A DNA stretch of 64,000 bases from Candidatus Microbacterium phytovorans (lineage in GTDB: Bacteria; Actinomycetota; Actinomycetes; Actinomycetales; Microbacteriaceae), in NCBI GenBank assembly GCA_029202445.1, contig CP119321.1:186001-250000 (forward strand), in the 5' to 3' direction. The notes below the pieces were generated by a model. It was not told where the DNA came from. It saw only the letters and a list, made by a program, of their open reading frames with translations, and did not search any database. Of the stretch, positions 35,913 through 46,019 are shown one piece after another (position 1 is the stretch's first letter; each line of letters opens with the position of its first letter). The translations under genes were made by a program, and so were the position numbers.

Positions 35913-36602
35913 ATGGGTCAGATGGCTTCCCGCATCCTGGTCGTCGATGACGACACCGCACTGGCAGAGATGATCGGCATCGTCCTGCGCACCGAGGGGT
36001 TCGAGCCCGTGTTCTGTGCCGACGGTGCCGCGGCCGTCGAGGTGTGGCGGCAGGAGCGACCCGAGCTGGTGCTGCTGGATCTCATGCTCCCGGGCATGGA
36101 CGGCATCGAGGTGTGCACGCGGATCCGTGCCGAGTCCGGTGTCCCGATCATCATGCTGACGGCGCGCACCGACACCGCCGACGTCGTACGCGGACTGGAG
36201 TCCGGCGCCGACGACTACATCGTCAAGCCGTTCAACCCGAAGGAGCTCGTCGCGCGTATCCGCACGCGCCTCCGTCCGGCCTCGGCCTCTCCCGCCGAAG
36301 TGCTCCGCATCGGCGATCTCTCCGTCGATGTCGCCGCGCATGAAGTGCGCCGTGGTGACGATGTCATCGCCCTGACGCCGCTCGAGTTCGAACTGCTCGT
36401 CGCCCTGGCGTCGAAGCCGCAGCAGGTCTTCTCCCGAGAGGCGCTCCTCGAACAGGTGTGGGGCTACCACTACAAGGCCGATACGCGCCTGGTCAATGTG
36501 CACGTGCAGCGGCTGCGCGCCAAGGTCGAGATCGACCCCGACAACCCGCGGATCGTCATGACCGTGCGCGGTGTCGGCTATCGCGCCGGGGCAGCGCTCT
36601 AG
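35913..36602 (+). CDS. mtrA: Response regulator MtrA
   Basis: DNA-binding response regulator of the OmpR type (229 aa), partner of MtrB, controlling cell-wall and replication genes in actinobacteria. Receiver domain at about 5-118: ILVVDDDTALAEM with the acidic pocket, LVLLDLMLPGMDG with the phosphorylated aspartate, and a lysine in IVKPFNPKEL. Winged-helix domain in the C-terminal half: LTPLEFELLVALASKPQQVF and RLVNVHVQRLRAKVE. It is very similar to mycobacterial MtrA. ATG at 35913 has GGA just upstream; ATG at 35922 is an alternative. Confidence 0.96.
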   Translation: MGQMASRILVVDDDTALAEMIGIVLRTEGFEPVFCADGAAAVEVWRQERPELVLLDLMLPGMDGIEVCTRIRAESGVPIIMLTARTDTADVVRGLESGADDYIVKPFNPKELVARIRTRLRPASASPAEVLRIGDLSVDVAAHEVRRGDDVIALTPLEFELLVALASKPQQVFSREALLEQVWGYHYKADTRLVNVHVQRLRAKVEIDPDNPRIVMTVRGVGYRAGAAL

Positions 36603-36627
36603 CGCGACGAGCGACGGTGCAGGGAAC

Positions 36628-38310
36628 GTGACGTCAACGACGGGACCGGTGCGTACGGCGTCGCTGCCGACGTGGCGCGAGTGGCGGGACTGGCCCGACA
36701 CTCTCACCCACGCGTGGCGTCGCTCGCTGCGCTTCCGGACGCTCGCCGTGACGCTGGGCCTCACGGCGCTCACGATCCTCGTGGCACTCGTCTGGATGGC
36801 GCTGGCCATTCAGAACGACCTCTTCGAGTCGCGTGTGCGACAGGTGGAGGCGGCGGCCCAGCAAGCCACTCTGGCGGCCCAGACGGCGCTGGACTCCGCG
36901 TCGATCGAGGGCAACGCCGTCGCTCTCCAGAGCGTCATGAGCGAAGTGCAGAACACGCAGTTCCGCCAGGCGGCGACCGACCGCTACGCCCTCCTGAGAG
37001 TCGACTCCGCGCCGTCGGTCGTCGCGCCGCAGGACGTCGAGGTCGGTGGGCTCCGCGCCACGCTGCTCTCCGAGGATCTCCGGTCGGCCGTGGCCGCCGA
37101 TCCCGACCACCAGTACTGGCAGTCGATCGGCCTTCCGTCCGATGACGGCGGAACCGTGCCGGGCGTCGTCGTCGGTCAGCAACTCCTCCTACCGGAGGCC
37201 GGTGCCTACGAGCTGTACTTCGCGTACGACCTGGGGTCCGAGGCGGCCACCCTCCGATTCGTGCAGGTCACCCTGTGGGGCGTCGGTCTGGTCCTCGTCG
37301 TCCTGATCGGCACCATCTCGTGGTTCGTCCTGCGCTCGGTCACGGTGCCGATCGGCCAGGCGGCCGAGACGAGCGCGAAGCTCGCCGCCGGAGACCTGAA
37401 GGTGCGGTTGCCCGTGCGAGGCGAGGACGAGTTCGCCACCCTCGGCCGCTCGTTCAACGCGATGGCCGACAGCATCGAGAGTCAGATCCAGGAGCTCGCG
37501 GATCTGTCCCTCGTGCAGCAGCGGTTCGTCTCCGATGTCTCGCACGAGCTGCGCACACCCTTGACGACGATCCGCCTGGCATCCGACATGCTGAACGATC
37601 AACGCACCGACTTCGATCCCACGACCGCGCGCGCGGCGGAGCTGTTGCACGCCCAGGTCCAGCGCTTCGAGACGCTCCTCACCGACCTGCTGGAGATCAG
37701 TCGCTATGACGCCGGGTCGGTGCAACTGGAGACCGAGCCGACATCGCTCGCACACCTCGCCGAAGACGTGATCGCCTCGATGCAGCAGCTCGCCGATCAG
37801 CACGGCACCGACGTGCGCCTCGTCGCGCCCGGCGGCTACTCGCCCGTCGACATGGATCCGCGGCGCGTGCGAAGGATCGTGCGCAATCTGCTCGGCAACG
37901 CGATCGAACACGGGGAGGGCAGGCCGATCGTGGTGACCGTCGACAGCGACCAGCGATCCGTGGCGGTCGGGGTGCGCGATTTCGGGCTCGGCATGCGACC
38001 GGAGGAAGTGGAGCGCGTCTTCGACCGCTTCTGGCGCGCCGACCCGTCGCGTAAGCGCACCATCGGCGGCACCGGCCTGGGGCTCTCCATCGCACTCGGC
38101 GACGCCCGCCTTCACGGCGGCACCCTCGCGGTGTGGTCGGAGCTCGGCCGCGGGACGAACTTCGTGCTCACGCTTCCCCGCGGGGGTGCCCGTATCGGAT
38201 CGTCGTCCCCGCTGCCGGCCGACCCCGGCGACGATGGTGCGCCGCTGGAAGACCTGGGTCTCACCCAGCCGATCGAGATCCCGTCGCTCGGGCGGGGAGG
38301 TGCGTCGTGA
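36628..38310 (+). CDS. mtrB: Sensor histidine kinase MtrB
   Basis: Membrane sensor kinase of 560 aa. Transmembrane segments lie near 40-60 and 210-235 and enclose an extracytoplasmic sensor domain. A HAMP domain follows (ETSAKLAAGDLKVRLPVRGE), then the dimerisation helix with FVSDVSHELRTPLTTIR (phosphorylated histidine) and the ATPase domain with NLLGNAIEHGEG, DFGLGM and GTGLGLSIA. I chose the GTG at 36628 because AGGGA precedes it, 25 bases after the mtrA stop; an upstream GTG at 36571 lies inside mtrA. Its stop overlaps lpqB (GTGA), so mtrA-mtrB-lpqB is one operon. Confidence 0.95.
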   Translation: MTSTTGPVRTASLPTWREWRDWPDTLTHAWRRSLRFRTLAVTLGLTALTILVALVWMALAIQNDLFESRVRQVEAAAQQATLAAQTALDSASIEGNAVALQSVMSEVQNTQFRQAATDRYALLRVDSAPSVVAPQDVEVGGLRATLLSEDLRSAVAADPDHQYWQSIGLPSDDGGTVPGVVVGQQLLLPEAGAYELYFAYDLGSEAATLRFVQVTLWGVGLVLVVLIGTISWFVLRSVTVPIGQAAETSAKLAAGDLKVRLPVRGEDEFATLGRSFNAMADSIESQIQELADLSLVQQRFVSDVSHELRTPLTTIRLASDMLNDQRTDFDPTTARAAELLHAQVQRFETLLTDLLEISRYDAGSVQLETEPTSLAHLAEDVIASMQQLADQHGTDVRLVAPGGYSPVDMDPRRVRRIVRNLLGNAIEHGEGRPIVVTVDSDQRSVAVGVRDFGLGMRPEEVERVFDRFWRADPSRKRTIGGTGLGLSIALGDARLHGGTLAVWSELGRGTNFVLTLPRGGARIGSSSPLPADPGDDGAPLEDLGLTQPIEIPSLGRGGAS

Positions 38311-40025
38311 GTCTCCGGTTCCGCAGCACGGCGACCGTCGCCCTCGCCGGGCTCATCGCCTTGGCCCTCACCGCGTGCGCCGGCCTGCCGGTGAGCGGGC
38401 CGGTGAAGCTCGGTCGGGTGGTCGCCGAGGCGGGGGAGGACCCCGAAGTCTCGTTCAACCCCGAAGAGCCGGTCGCGGGTATGACGCCTCAACAGGTGGT
38501 CGAGGGGTTCATCGACGCCGGAACGGGCCCCCGCAACGACTGGGGGACGGCGCGGATGTTCCTCACGCCCGACAGCGACTGGAATCCGAACGCCGGCGTC
38601 ACCGTCTACACCCCTGGCCAGCGCAGCGCGACGCAGAACGGAGGCGAGGCGAGCGAGGACGGCGAGAACGGTGACGTGGTCGCGGGTGTCGCCGAGGTGA
38701 CCGTCTCGGTCATGCAGGAGGCGTCCGTCGACGATGTCGGCGCGTACACGCCCGGCTCGGGACAGGCCATCAGCCTGAACTATCGGCTCGCGCAGGTCGA
38801 CGGAGAGTGGCGCATCAGCGAGGCCCCCGACGGCATCCTGCTGGATCGCAATCGCTTCGGCTCGGTCTACCGCAGCTACTCGCTCATGTACTTCGACCCG
38901 ACGTGGACCTACCTTCTTCCCGATCAGCGGTGGTTCACGGTCGAGTACGCGCCGGTGCGTATCGCGGAAGCGCTCGTCGCGGGGCCCGTGCCGTGGCTCG
39001 CGGACTCGGTGGCGACGGCCTTCACGGAGAGCGCCGGCCTCAGCGGCCCGTTCGTGCCGGTGCGGGCACAGACCGCGGAGGTGTCGCTGCGTCCGCCCGC
39101 GCGCGATCTCGACCAGCTCACCCTCGACCGTATGCAGACGCAGTTCCAGCAGAGTCTGGGAACGGCGGGGGTGCGGGATGTCGACATGCTCGTCGACGGG
39201 CAACCGCTGGACGCGTCGCCGGTGGCGGTGCGCAGCACGCGCATCGAGGCGCGCACGCTGGTCATGAGCGGTTCGTCGCTCGGTTTCCTCTCGGGTTCCG
39301 AGATCGACCCGCTGGCGAGCTTTTCGCAGGCGCTCCAGGACGTCGATCCGGATGCCGTCGAGATCGACGCCGACCGCGCGATCGCGGCCGTCCGCACCGC
39401 GCAGGGCGAGGTGCGCCGCGTGCTCGCCGATTCGCGGTGGGAGACCGTGGACACCCGACCGGGACTCGTGGCACCCTCGGTGAACACGACGGGGCACATC
39501 TTCTCGGTGCCTGCCGACGACCCGGCAGCGCTCCTCGCGGTCGGCGCGGACGGGAGCACCTACGACGTGGCCGACGCGTGGCCGGGGGTGAGCCGGGTCG
39601 ATGCGATCCGTGTCTCGCGAGACGGCACCCGTCTCGCGGCGCTCGTCCGCAACGGCGCCGTGTCGAGTGTGGTGGTCTCCGGCATCGTCCGTGACGAGTC
39701 CGGTGCCCCCGTGCGGCTCGGCGAGCCCACGACGCTGGGGGAGCTGCCCGGTAGCGGCCGCGACCTCACCTGGCTGGACGGCTCGACGCTGGCGGTCCTC
39801 GCGGACTCCGAGGGGGGCCGCACCGTCGTCCAGCAGCCCGTCGGCGGTCCCGCCACGTCCACGCGCGCCCCCGAGAGGGCCGTCTCCCTCGCGGGTGGCA
39901 ACGAGCCCGGCTCGGTGCGCGTACTCGACGCCGACGGCGAGCTCTACGGGCAGCGCGGCGCGACGTGGACTCCCATGGCATCCGAGATCTCGGTCCTCGT
40001 CGTCCAGAAGGGGATGCCGGGCTGA
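38307..40025 (+). CDS. lpqB: Lipoprotein LpqB
   Basis: Exported lipoprotein of 572 aa that binds the extracytoplasmic part of MtrB and tunes MtrAB signalling. The N-terminus has Arg residues, a hydrophobic stretch and the lipobox LTAC, with the modified cysteine at about residue 24, followed by GLPVSGPVKLG. A GerMN-like domain lies in the first half (SVYRSYSLMYFDPTWTYL) and a beta-propeller-like half follows (TRLAALVRNGAVSSVVVSG, LTWLDGSTLAVLADS). Length is close to the mycobacterial protein. The GTG start overlaps the mtrB stop. Confidence 0.94.
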   Translation: MSLRFRSTATVALAGLIALALTACAGLPVSGPVKLGRVVAEAGEDPEVSFNPEEPVAGMTPQQVVEGFIDAGTGPRNDWGTARMFLTPDSDWNPNAGVTVYTPGQRSATQNGGEASEDGENGDVVAGVAEVTVSVMQEASVDDVGAYTPGSGQAISLNYRLAQVDGEWRISEAPDGILLDRNRFGSVYRSYSLMYFDPTWTYLLPDQRWFTVEYAPVRIAEALVAGPVPWLADSVATAFTESAGLSGPFVPVRAQTAEVSLRPPARDLDQLTLDRMQTQFQQSLGTAGVRDVDMLVDGQPLDASPVAVRSTRIEARTLVMSGSSLGFLSGSEIDPLASFSQALQDVDPDAVEIDADRAIAAVRTAQGEVRRVLADSRWETVDTRPGLVAPSVNTTGHIFSVPADDPAALLAVGADGSTYDVADAWPGVSRVDAIRVSRDGTRLAALVRNGAVSSVVVSGIVRDESGAPVRLGEPTTLGELPGSGRDLTWLDGSTLAVLADSEGGRTVVQQPVGGPATSTRAPERAVSLAGGNEPGSVRVLDADGELYGQRGATWTPMASEISVLVVQKGMPG

Positions 40026-40125
40026 CCTTCACCGGGCGTCCTCCCCAGGAGCCTCCCGTGACGACTTCTCCCCGTTCGGGGGTGGCCGAGCGCTACAACG
40101 ACGGTCGGGGAGCCATCCTGGCGCG

Positions 40126-40839
40126 ATGCCCCTTCCTCCCGCGGTCCGCGACGCCGCTCTCGATGCTCTCGCCCTGCTGTTCCCGGTGTGGTGCGCGGGC
40201 TGCGACCGTCCCGATCGTGCCCTTTGTGACGGGTGTCGCGAAGCGCTCGTCGCTGACGGGCGGGCGACGGTGCCGGTGGCCGCGCTCGACGCGGGCGTCA
40301 CGGTGGTCGCGGCGTACGAGTTCGACGGTGTCACCGCGCGTGTGATCCGTGCGCTGAAGGAGGAGGGGCGCACGGGGCTGGCCGCACCGCTCGGAGCCGC
40401 GCTGCGGCGGCACCTCCCGATCGACGCGGCCGTGGTGCCGGTGCCGTCGTCGCGGGCGGCGATGCGGCGCCGCGGGTACGCGCCGGTCGAGCTCATCGTG
40501 CGGGGTGCCGGCCGGAGGCCCCTGCGGCTGCTCTCGCCCGCGCGTGCCACCTCCGATCAGCGCGGTCTCGATCGCCGTGCCCGCGCGGAGAACGTGATCG
40601 GCGCCTTCCGCGCTCGCGGTCCGGCAGCGGGGCAGCGCGTGGTCGTCGTCGACGACGTGGTGACGACCGGCGCGACCCTCGCCGAGGCGGTGAGGGCGCT
40701 GCGGGAGGCGGGCGCGGACGTCGTCGGCGGCGTCGCCGTCGCCGCGACCCCTCGGCGCCGACTCGCCCGTGAGCTCTCGGCCGGCGCTGTGCTGCCGCAT
40801 CAGCGATCCATACGTGACATCGGCGACGTCCACGGATAG
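40126..40839 (+). CDS. ComF family phosphoribosyltransferase-like protein
   Basis: Protein of 237 aa with a zinc-ribbon N-terminus (CAGCDRPDRALCDGC, about 22-36) and a phosphoribosyltransferase domain whose PRPP loop reads RVVVVDDVVTTGATL. VPVPSSRAAMRRRGYAP is the family's middle motif. ComF proteins are needed for DNA uptake in competent bacteria; in actinobacteria the gene is kept between lpqB and hpf and its function is less clear. The frame stays open far upstream inside lpqB; the ATG at 40126 gives the normal family length. The promoter of hpf lies over its last codons. Confidence 0.87.
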   Translation: MPLPPAVRDAALDALALLFPVWCAGCDRPDRALCDGCREALVADGRATVPVAALDAGVTVVAAYEFDGVTARVIRALKEEGRTGLAAPLGAALRRHLPIDAAVVPVPSSRAAMRRRGYAPVELIVRGAGRRPLRLLSPARATSDQRGLDRRARAENVIGAFRARGPAAGQRVVVVDDVVTTGATLAEAVRALREAGADVVGGVAVAATPRRRLARELSAGAVLPHQRSIRDIGDVHG

Positions 40840-40842
40840 CGT
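40814..40842 (+). promoter_or_regulatory. Candidate hpf promoter
   Basis: GTGACA (40814-40819) and TAGCGT (40837-40842) are 17 bases apart. Five of six bases match the -35 consensus and the -10 fits TANNNT. It would give a leader of about 60 bases with the strong ribosome site AAGGAGGT at 40895-40902, five bases before the ATG at 40908. Confidence 0.55.
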
Positions 40843-40907
40843 GGTGGGGACAAGGCGAACCCAGGTTCCGCCCTTGACCGGGTGGAACCGGAACAAGGAG
40901 GTCACGG

Positions 40908-41570
40908 ATGGAAACGAGCATCGTCGGTGTCGGAGTGGGAATCAGCGATCGATTCCGTACGGTCACCGAAGAGAAGTCCAGCCGCATCGAGAACCTCGCT
41001 CCGCGCGCACTGCGCATGGACGTCAAGGTCACTCATCGCGCGTACCACAACGGGGGCCGCGAAGAGGAGACCGTCGAGCTGACCGTCACCGGCAAGGGTC
41101 CCGTCGTCCGGGCGGAGGCGACCGACGGCGACAAGTTCGTCGCCCTCGACCTCGCCGTCGACAAGCTCGCCGAGCAGCTGCGGCGCGCGAAGGACAAGCG
41201 TGTCGACGCGCGCAATCACCCGCGCGGGGCGAAGTTCGAGAAAGGCAGCGGCGCCCTCGAAGGCATCGACGTGCAGCCCGCCTCGGTCGAGGTCCTTCGG
41301 GCCGTCGCGACGGGTGAGATCCCCGTCGTCGCGAGCGACGAGGACGAGGCGGACTACACCCCGGTCGTCATTCGCACGAAGAACTTCGACGCCGAGTGGA
41401 TGACGGTGGAAGAGGCGGTCGACCGCATGGAACTCGTCGGCCACGACTTCTTCCTCTTCATCGACGCTCGCACGGATCACCCGAGCGTCGTGTACCGCCG
41501 CAAGGGCTGGGACTACGGCGTCATCTCGCTGACGGCCTCAGCGCCGCCGGCGCAAGAACTCGCGTCCTGA
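40908..41570 (+). CDS. hpf: Ribosome hibernation promoting factor, long form
   Basis: Long HPF of 220 aa. The N-terminal domain (about 1-105) binds in the decoding centre of the 30S subunit; the C-terminal dimerisation domain (about 165-212: VVIRTKNFDAEWMTVEEAV, DFFLFIDARTDHPSVVYRRK) joins two ribosomes into inactive 100S dimers under stress or in stationary phase. It has its own near-consensus promoter, an unusually complete ribosome site and a perfect terminator, so it is a strongly expressed single gene. Order comF-hpf-secA is conserved in actinobacteria. Confidence 0.95.
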   Translation: METSIVGVGVGISDRFRTVTEEKSSRIENLAPRALRMDVKVTHRAYHNGGREEETVELTVTGKGPVVRAEATDGDKFVALDLAVDKLAEQLRRAKDKRVDARNHPRGAKFEKGSGALEGIDVQPASVEVLRAVATGEIPVVASDEDEADYTPVVIRTKNFDAEWMTVEEAVDRMELVGHDFFLFIDARTDHPSVVYRRKGWDYGVISLTASAPPAQELAS

Positions 41571-41583
41571 CGACAGGAGCACG

Positions 41584-41617
41584 AGAAGAGGGGATGCCGA
41601 CCGGCATCCCCTCTTCT
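41584..41617 (+). terminator. Perfect hairpin terminator after hpf
   Basis: Arms of 16 bases, AGAAGAGGGGATGCCG and CGGCATCCCCTCTTCT, with only AC between them (effective loop GACC). It begins 13 bases after the hpf stop and also lies downstream of the convergent 42990-41653 gene, so it can work in both directions. Confidence 0.88.
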
Positions 41618-41652
41618 GCGTTCACGATCGGAGTGACCCTCGCGCGGGAGGG

Positions 41653-42990
41653 TCAGTCGAAGATGCCGTCGAGGATGCTCCCGATCACGAGACCTCCGAG
41701 GATGCCGCCCATGACATCGCCGCCGCCTCCGCGGTTTCCGCCGCCCCAGCCGCCGCCACCGCCGCCCCAGCCGCCGCCGGGACCCTGAGGGCGGGACGAG
41801 TCGATGTCGCGCTGCGCGAGCTGGAGCGCCTCGGATGCCAGCTGCCCGCAGCGACGCGCGTCGGCCATAGCCTGATCGCGGTCGTCCTCGGGCACGGCGA
41901 TGCCGGGAGCCCACCGCAGGTCCAGCCTGATGCGCTCCGCCTCGGCCAGACGGGTGCGCGCATCCGCGCCGATCCAGCCCCGGTGCCCGGAGATGACGCT
42001 TCTCGCAACCCCGAGCTGGCGGTCGGCGTCGTCGATCGCGTGCCACACGTGGGTCTCGGGCACGACCGGTCGTGCGGCGCGTTCGCGTGTCTTCGCCACG
42101 ATCGTGTCGAGTGCCGCGTTGGCTTCGCGCAGCCTCGTCAGCTCCGCGAACGGGTCGGTGGGCGTGCCCGCGGGAGCCAGCGCACCGAGCTCCTTCTCCA
42201 GCACCGTCATCGCCGTCGCGACCGCCGGAACGTTGGCGATGTCTTTCGCGGCGGCGAGGTCTTCACGGGAGTCGAGCACGATCGCGTCGAGGGTGGACTC
42301 GGCCCGCAGCGCCTCGACCTCGTATCCGTCGACGGCCTCGATGAGCGTCGTCGCCCGCCGGACGGCCTCGATCGCCGTCTCCAGCGCGAGGTTCGCCTGT
42401 TCGCGCTGGCCGGACTCACGTCGACGCTCCGAGATGTCCGCCCCGTGGGCGGCGAACTCGAGCAGCTGCGACGCCTCGGCGTGATTTCCCGCGACCTTCC
42501 GGAGCGCGTCGGCAGAGTACCGCGATGCGAGGCGATCGATCGTGATCTTCACCTGCGGCAGGCGAGCGGTGAGCCGTTCGACGTCGCGGCGGATGCCGTC
42601 GATGATCTCCGGCGCGCGCCGAGCGCGCTCGATCGGCGCTGCCAAGGCCGCAGTGCGGTCGTCGAGCAGTTCCTGCGCCCACTCGCACAGCTGAAGGATG
42701 CGGGCGCCGCGGGACTGCAGCTCTTCCGAAGTGTCGGGGATCTCGTCGTGGTTCAGCTGGTGGAGGTGGAAGGCCTCGGCCAAGTGCTGTCGGACCGCCG
42801 TGAGCGCGTCGCGAAGGTCACGGGTCGCATCGGTGCCCAGCTCCGCCTCGGCGTAGACCAGCTCGTCGCTCGTGGTGCGGATGCGCTCGTCGGCCTCGAC
42901 GAGAGCGGTGCCGGCGCGTCGTGTGAGCTCGGCATCCTGCGCCGCCTGCGCTTCGCGTTCCTTCTTGCGGTTGCCCCAGATTCCGGCCAT
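41653..42990 (-). CDS. Coiled-coil protein with glycine-rich tail, function unknown
   Basis: Protein of 445 aa with no signal peptide at its N-terminus (MAGIWGNRKKEREAQAAQ). Residues 5-390 are charged and strongly helical, with heptad-like patterns. Around 400-430 there is a Gly/Trp-rich segment (GGGWGGGGGGWGGG), and the last 20 residues are hydrophobic (MGGILGGLVIGSILDGI). The helical part resembles the C-terminal region of actinobacterial TPM-domain proteins, but the TPM domain is absent. The tail could insert in or lie on the membrane. TAGGAT six bases before the ATG predicts a leaderless mRNA. Confidence 0.75.
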   Translation of the reverse strand: MAGIWGNRKKEREAQAAQDAELTRRAGTALVEADERIRTTSDELVYAEAELGTDATRDLRDALTAVRQHLAEAFHLHQLNHDEIPDTSEELQSRGARILQLCEWAQELLDDRTAALAAPIERARRAPEIIDGIRRDVERLTARLPQVKITIDRLASRYSADALRKVAGNHAEASQLLEFAAHGADISERRRESGQREQANLALETAIEAVRRATTLIEAVDGYEVEALRAESTLDAIVLDSREDLAAAKDIANVPAVATAMTVLEKELGALAPAGTPTDPFAELTRLREANAALDTIVAKTRERAARPVVPETHVWHAIDDADRQLGVARSVISGHRGWIGADARTRLAEAERIRLDLRWAPGIAVPEDDRDQAMADARRCGQLASEALQLAQRDIDSSRPQGPGGGWGGGGGGWGGGNRGGGGDVMGGILGGLVIGSILDGIFD

Positions 42991-42996
42991 GAATCG

Positions 42997-43002
42997 ATCC
43001 TA
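42997..43002 (-). promoter_or_regulatory. -10 hexamer TAGGAT, leaderless promoter
   Basis: On the minus strand TAGGAT ends six bases before the ATG at 42990 of the coiled-coil protein gene. Confidence 0.5.
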
Positions 43003-43169
43003 GGACTCCCGTGAAGGGCGAGACTGAGCGCTTGCCGTGCTCTCTGGCACGGCACGTACAGCCCGTATCAAGGTCACAACCGCATAACATGGGGTGTTGT
43101 GCTGTGCGCATGGGCGCGCGACACCGGTGGCATCCCGCGCCACCCGCACCCGAAAGATGGAGAACCTCC

Positions 43170-45944
43170 GTGGCCAACCCTCTCGAGAAACTGCTCCGTG
43201 CCGGTGAAGGACGCATCCTGCGGCGGCTCCAGCAGGTCGTGAAGGCCGTCGGCGCCCTCGAAGAGGATTACGCCCAGCTGACCGACGAGGAACTGCGCAG
43301 CGAGACCGCCGAGCTCCGTGCGCGCCACGAGGCGGGCGAGACGCTCGACAAGCTCATGCCCGAGGCCTTCGCCGCGGTGCGGGAGGCGGCCAAGCGCACG
43401 CTCGGCCAGCGTCCGTACGACGTGCAGATCATGGGTGGGGCGGCGCTCCACCTCGGCAATATCGCCGAGATGAAGACCGGTGAGGGCAAGACCCTGACCG
43501 CCACGTTCGCCGTCTACCTCAACGCCATCGCGGGCAAGGGCGTCCACGTCATCACCGTCAACGACTTCCTCGCGTCGTACCAGTCCGAACTCATGGGCCG
43601 CGTCTACCGCGCCCTGGGCATGACGACGGGCACGATCATCGCCGGCCAGACGCCCGAGGTGCGTCGCGAGCAGTACAACGCCGACATCACCTACGGCACG
43701 AACAACGAGTTCGGCTTCGACTACCTCCGTGACAACATGGCGTGGCGCAAGGACGACCTCGTGCAGCGCGGACACTTCTTCGCGATCGTCGACGAGGTGG
43801 ACTCGATCCTCATCGACGAGGCGCGCACGCCCCTCATCATCTCCGGACCGTCCTCAGGCGAGGCCAACCGGTGGTTCGTGGAGTTCGCGAAGATCGCCAA
43901 GACCCTGGAGGCCGGTGTCGACTACGAGGTCGACGAGAAGAAGCGGACGATCGGCGTCCTGGAACCGGGCATCGAGAAGGTCGAGGACTACCTCGGCATC
44001 GACAACCTGTACGAGTCGGCGAACACGCCCCTCATCTCGTTCCTGAACAACTCGATCAAGGCCCTCGCTCTCTTCAAGCGCGACACCGACTACGTCGTCA
44101 TGAACGACGAGGTCATGATCGTCGACGAGCACACGGGGCGCATCCTCGTCGGTCGCCGCTACAACGAGGGCATCCACCAGGCCATCGAGGCGAAGGAAGC
44201 CGTCCCCGTCAAGGCGGAGAACCAGACGCTCGCCACGGTCACGCTGCAGAACTACTTCCGCCTGTACGACAAGCTCGCCGGTATGACCGGTACGGCCGAG
44301 ACCGAGGCCGCCGAGTTCATGTCGACGTACAAGCTGGGCGTCGTGCCGATCCCGACGAACAAGCCGATGATCCGCAAGGACCAGTCGGACCTGGTCTACA
44401 AGAACGAGCAGGCCAAGTTCACACAGGTCGTCGAGGACATCGCTCAACGTCACGAGAGCGGCCAGCCGGTGCTCGTGGGCACGGTGAGCGTCGAGAAGAG
44501 CGAGTACCTGTCGCGCCTGCTCGCGAAGAAGGGCGTCAAGCACGAGGTCCTGAACGCCAAGAACCACGCACGCGAGGCGGAGATCGTCGCGCGCGCCGGT
44601 CGCCTCGGCGCCGTCACGGTCGCCACCAACATGGCCGGCCGTGGTACCGACATCATGCTCGGCGGCAACGCCGAGTTCCTCGCCGTGCAGGAGATGCGCG
44701 CTCGCGGGCTCGACCCCGAGGAGAACCCCGAGGAGTACGAGGCCGCCTGGGACGAGGTGTACACGGCGATGCGCGATACCGTCGCCGAAGAGGGCGCCAA
44801 GGTCGTCGAGGCCGGCGGGCTCTACGTGCTCGGCACCGAGCGGCACGAATCCCGGCGTATCGACAACCAGCTGCGCGGACGTTCGGGTCGACAGGGCGAC
44901 CCCGGCGAGAGCCGCTTCTACCTGTCCCTCACCGACGACCTCATGCGTCTGTTCCAGTCGGGAGCCGCCGAGGCGATCCTCGCGCGAACGAACTTCCCCG
45001 ACGACGTCGCGATCGAGTCGACCATGGTCTCGCGTGCGATCAAGAGCGCCCAGTCGCAGGTCGAGGCGCGCAACGCCGAGATCCGCAAGAACGTCCTCAA
45101 GTACGACGACGTCCTCAACCGCCAGCGTGAGGCGATCTACGCCGACCGGCGTCACATGCTCGAAGGCGACGATCTCTCGGACCGCGTGCACCACTTCATC
45201 GAGGATGCCATCAGCGCCGTCATCGACGATCACACGGGCAGCGGACACAACGAGAGTTGGGACTTCGACGCGCTCTGGACCGAGTTGAAGACCCTGTACC
45301 CGGTCGGAGTCACGATCGACGAGGTCGTCGCCGAGAGCGGCGCGAAGGGCCGCGTCACCCCCGAGGTACTCAAGCGCGAGATCCTCTCCGACGCGAAGAT
45401 CGCGTACCAGAAGCGCGAGGAGACTCTCGGCGCCGCGGCGACGCGTGAGCTCGAGCGTCGGGTCGTGCTGCAGGTCCTCGACCGCCGCTGGCGTGACCAC
45501 CTCTACGAGATGGACTATCTCAAGGACGGCATCGGTCTGCGCGCCATGGCGCAGCGCGACCCGCTGATCGAGTATCAGCGCGAGGGCTACCAGATGTTCC
45601 AGTCGATGATGGCGCAGATCAAGGAGGAGTCCGTCGGGTTCCTCTACAACCTCGAGGTGGAGGTCCGCCAGGCGGGCGAGGGTGTGGAGGCCAAGGGTCT
45701 CGCCGCTCCTCCCGTCGAAGCGCAGAAGCTCCAGTACACGGCGGCGAACGACGCCGGCGAGGTGGAGGTCCGCAACGATCGCGGTCAGGTGCAGCAGGCG
45801 GCCACCAACAAGGTGCGCCAAGCGGCCGCGCAGGCCGCGCCGGCAGAGGAGGCGCCGCGCGGCGCGTTCGGTCAGCGCACCGACGCCCCGGCATCCGCTC
45901 CGCTCAACCGGGCAGAGCGCCGCGCCGCCGACAAGAAGAAGTAG
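43170..45944 (+). CDS. secA: Preprotein translocase ATPase SecA
   Basis: Motor of the Sec pathway: it binds preproteins and drives them through SecYEG. The protein has 924 aa. Walker A KTGEGKTL is at 102-109, the DEAD-type motif is in [16 protein letters not shown], and motif VI is in [17 protein letters not shown]. The C-terminus is Ala/Gln-rich and ends in RRAADKKK; the zinc-binding SecB-interaction motif is absent, as in many actinobacterial SecA1 proteins. Start is the GTG at 43170 preceded by GGAG; the frame is open further upstream, but that extension is outside the family alignment. Location after hpf matches secA1. Confidence 0.97.
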   Translation: MANPLEKLLRAGEGRILRRLQQVVKAVGALEEDYAQLTDEELRSETAELRARHEAGETLDKLMPEAFAAVREAAKRTLGQRPYDVQIMGGAALHLGNIAEMKTGEGKTLTATFAVYLNAIAGKGVHVITVNDFLASYQSELMGRVYRALGMTTGTIIAGQTPEVRREQYNADITYGTNNEFGFDYLRDNMAWRKDDLVQRGHFFAIVDEVDSILIDEARTPLIISGPSSGEANRWFVEFAKIAKTLEAGVDYEVDEKKRTIGVLEPGIEKVEDYLGIDNLYESANTPLISFLNNSIKALALFKRDTDYVVMNDEVMIVDEHTGRILVGRRYNEGIHQAIEAKEAVPVKAENQTLATVTLQNYFRLYDKLAGMTGTAETEAAEFMSTYKLGVVPIPTNKPMIRKDQSDLVYKNEQAKFTQVVEDIAQRHESGQPVLVGTVSVEKSEYLSRLLAKKGVKHEVLNAKNHAREAEIVARAGRLGAVTVATNMAGRGTDIMLGGNAEFLAVQEMRARGLDPEENPEEYEAAWDEVYTAMRDTVAEEGAKVVEAGGLYVLGTERHESRRIDNQLRGRSGRQGDPGESRFYLSLTDDLMRLFQSGAAEAILARTNFPDDVAIESTMVSRAIKSAQSQVEARNAEIRKNVLKYDDVLNRQREAIYADRRHMLEGDDLSDRVHHFIEDAISAVIDDHTGSGHNESWDFDALWTELKTLYPVGVTIDEVVAESGAKGRVTPEVLKREILSDAKIAYQKREETLGAAATRELERRVVLQVLDRRWRDHLYEMDYLKDGIGLRAMAQRDPLIEYQREGYQMFQSMMAQIKEESVGFLYNLEVEVRQAGEGVEAKGLAAPPVEAQKLQYTAANDAGEVEVRNDRGQVQQAATNKVRQAAAQAAPAEEAPRGAFGQRTDAPASAPLNRAERRAADKKK

Positions 45945-46007
45945 TCCGGGTGGAGCGGGGCCCGAGCGGAGGCCACGGCTCGTCGATTGGCACCGTCGGG
46001 GCGGCGA

Positions 46008-46013
46008 TATCCT
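46008..46013 (+). promoter_or_regulatory. -10 hexamer TATCCT, leaderless promoter
   Basis: TATCCT ends six bases before the ATG at 46020 of the aminotransferase gene; this also argues against an upstream start. Confidence 0.45.
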
Positions 46014-46019
46014 GATCCG

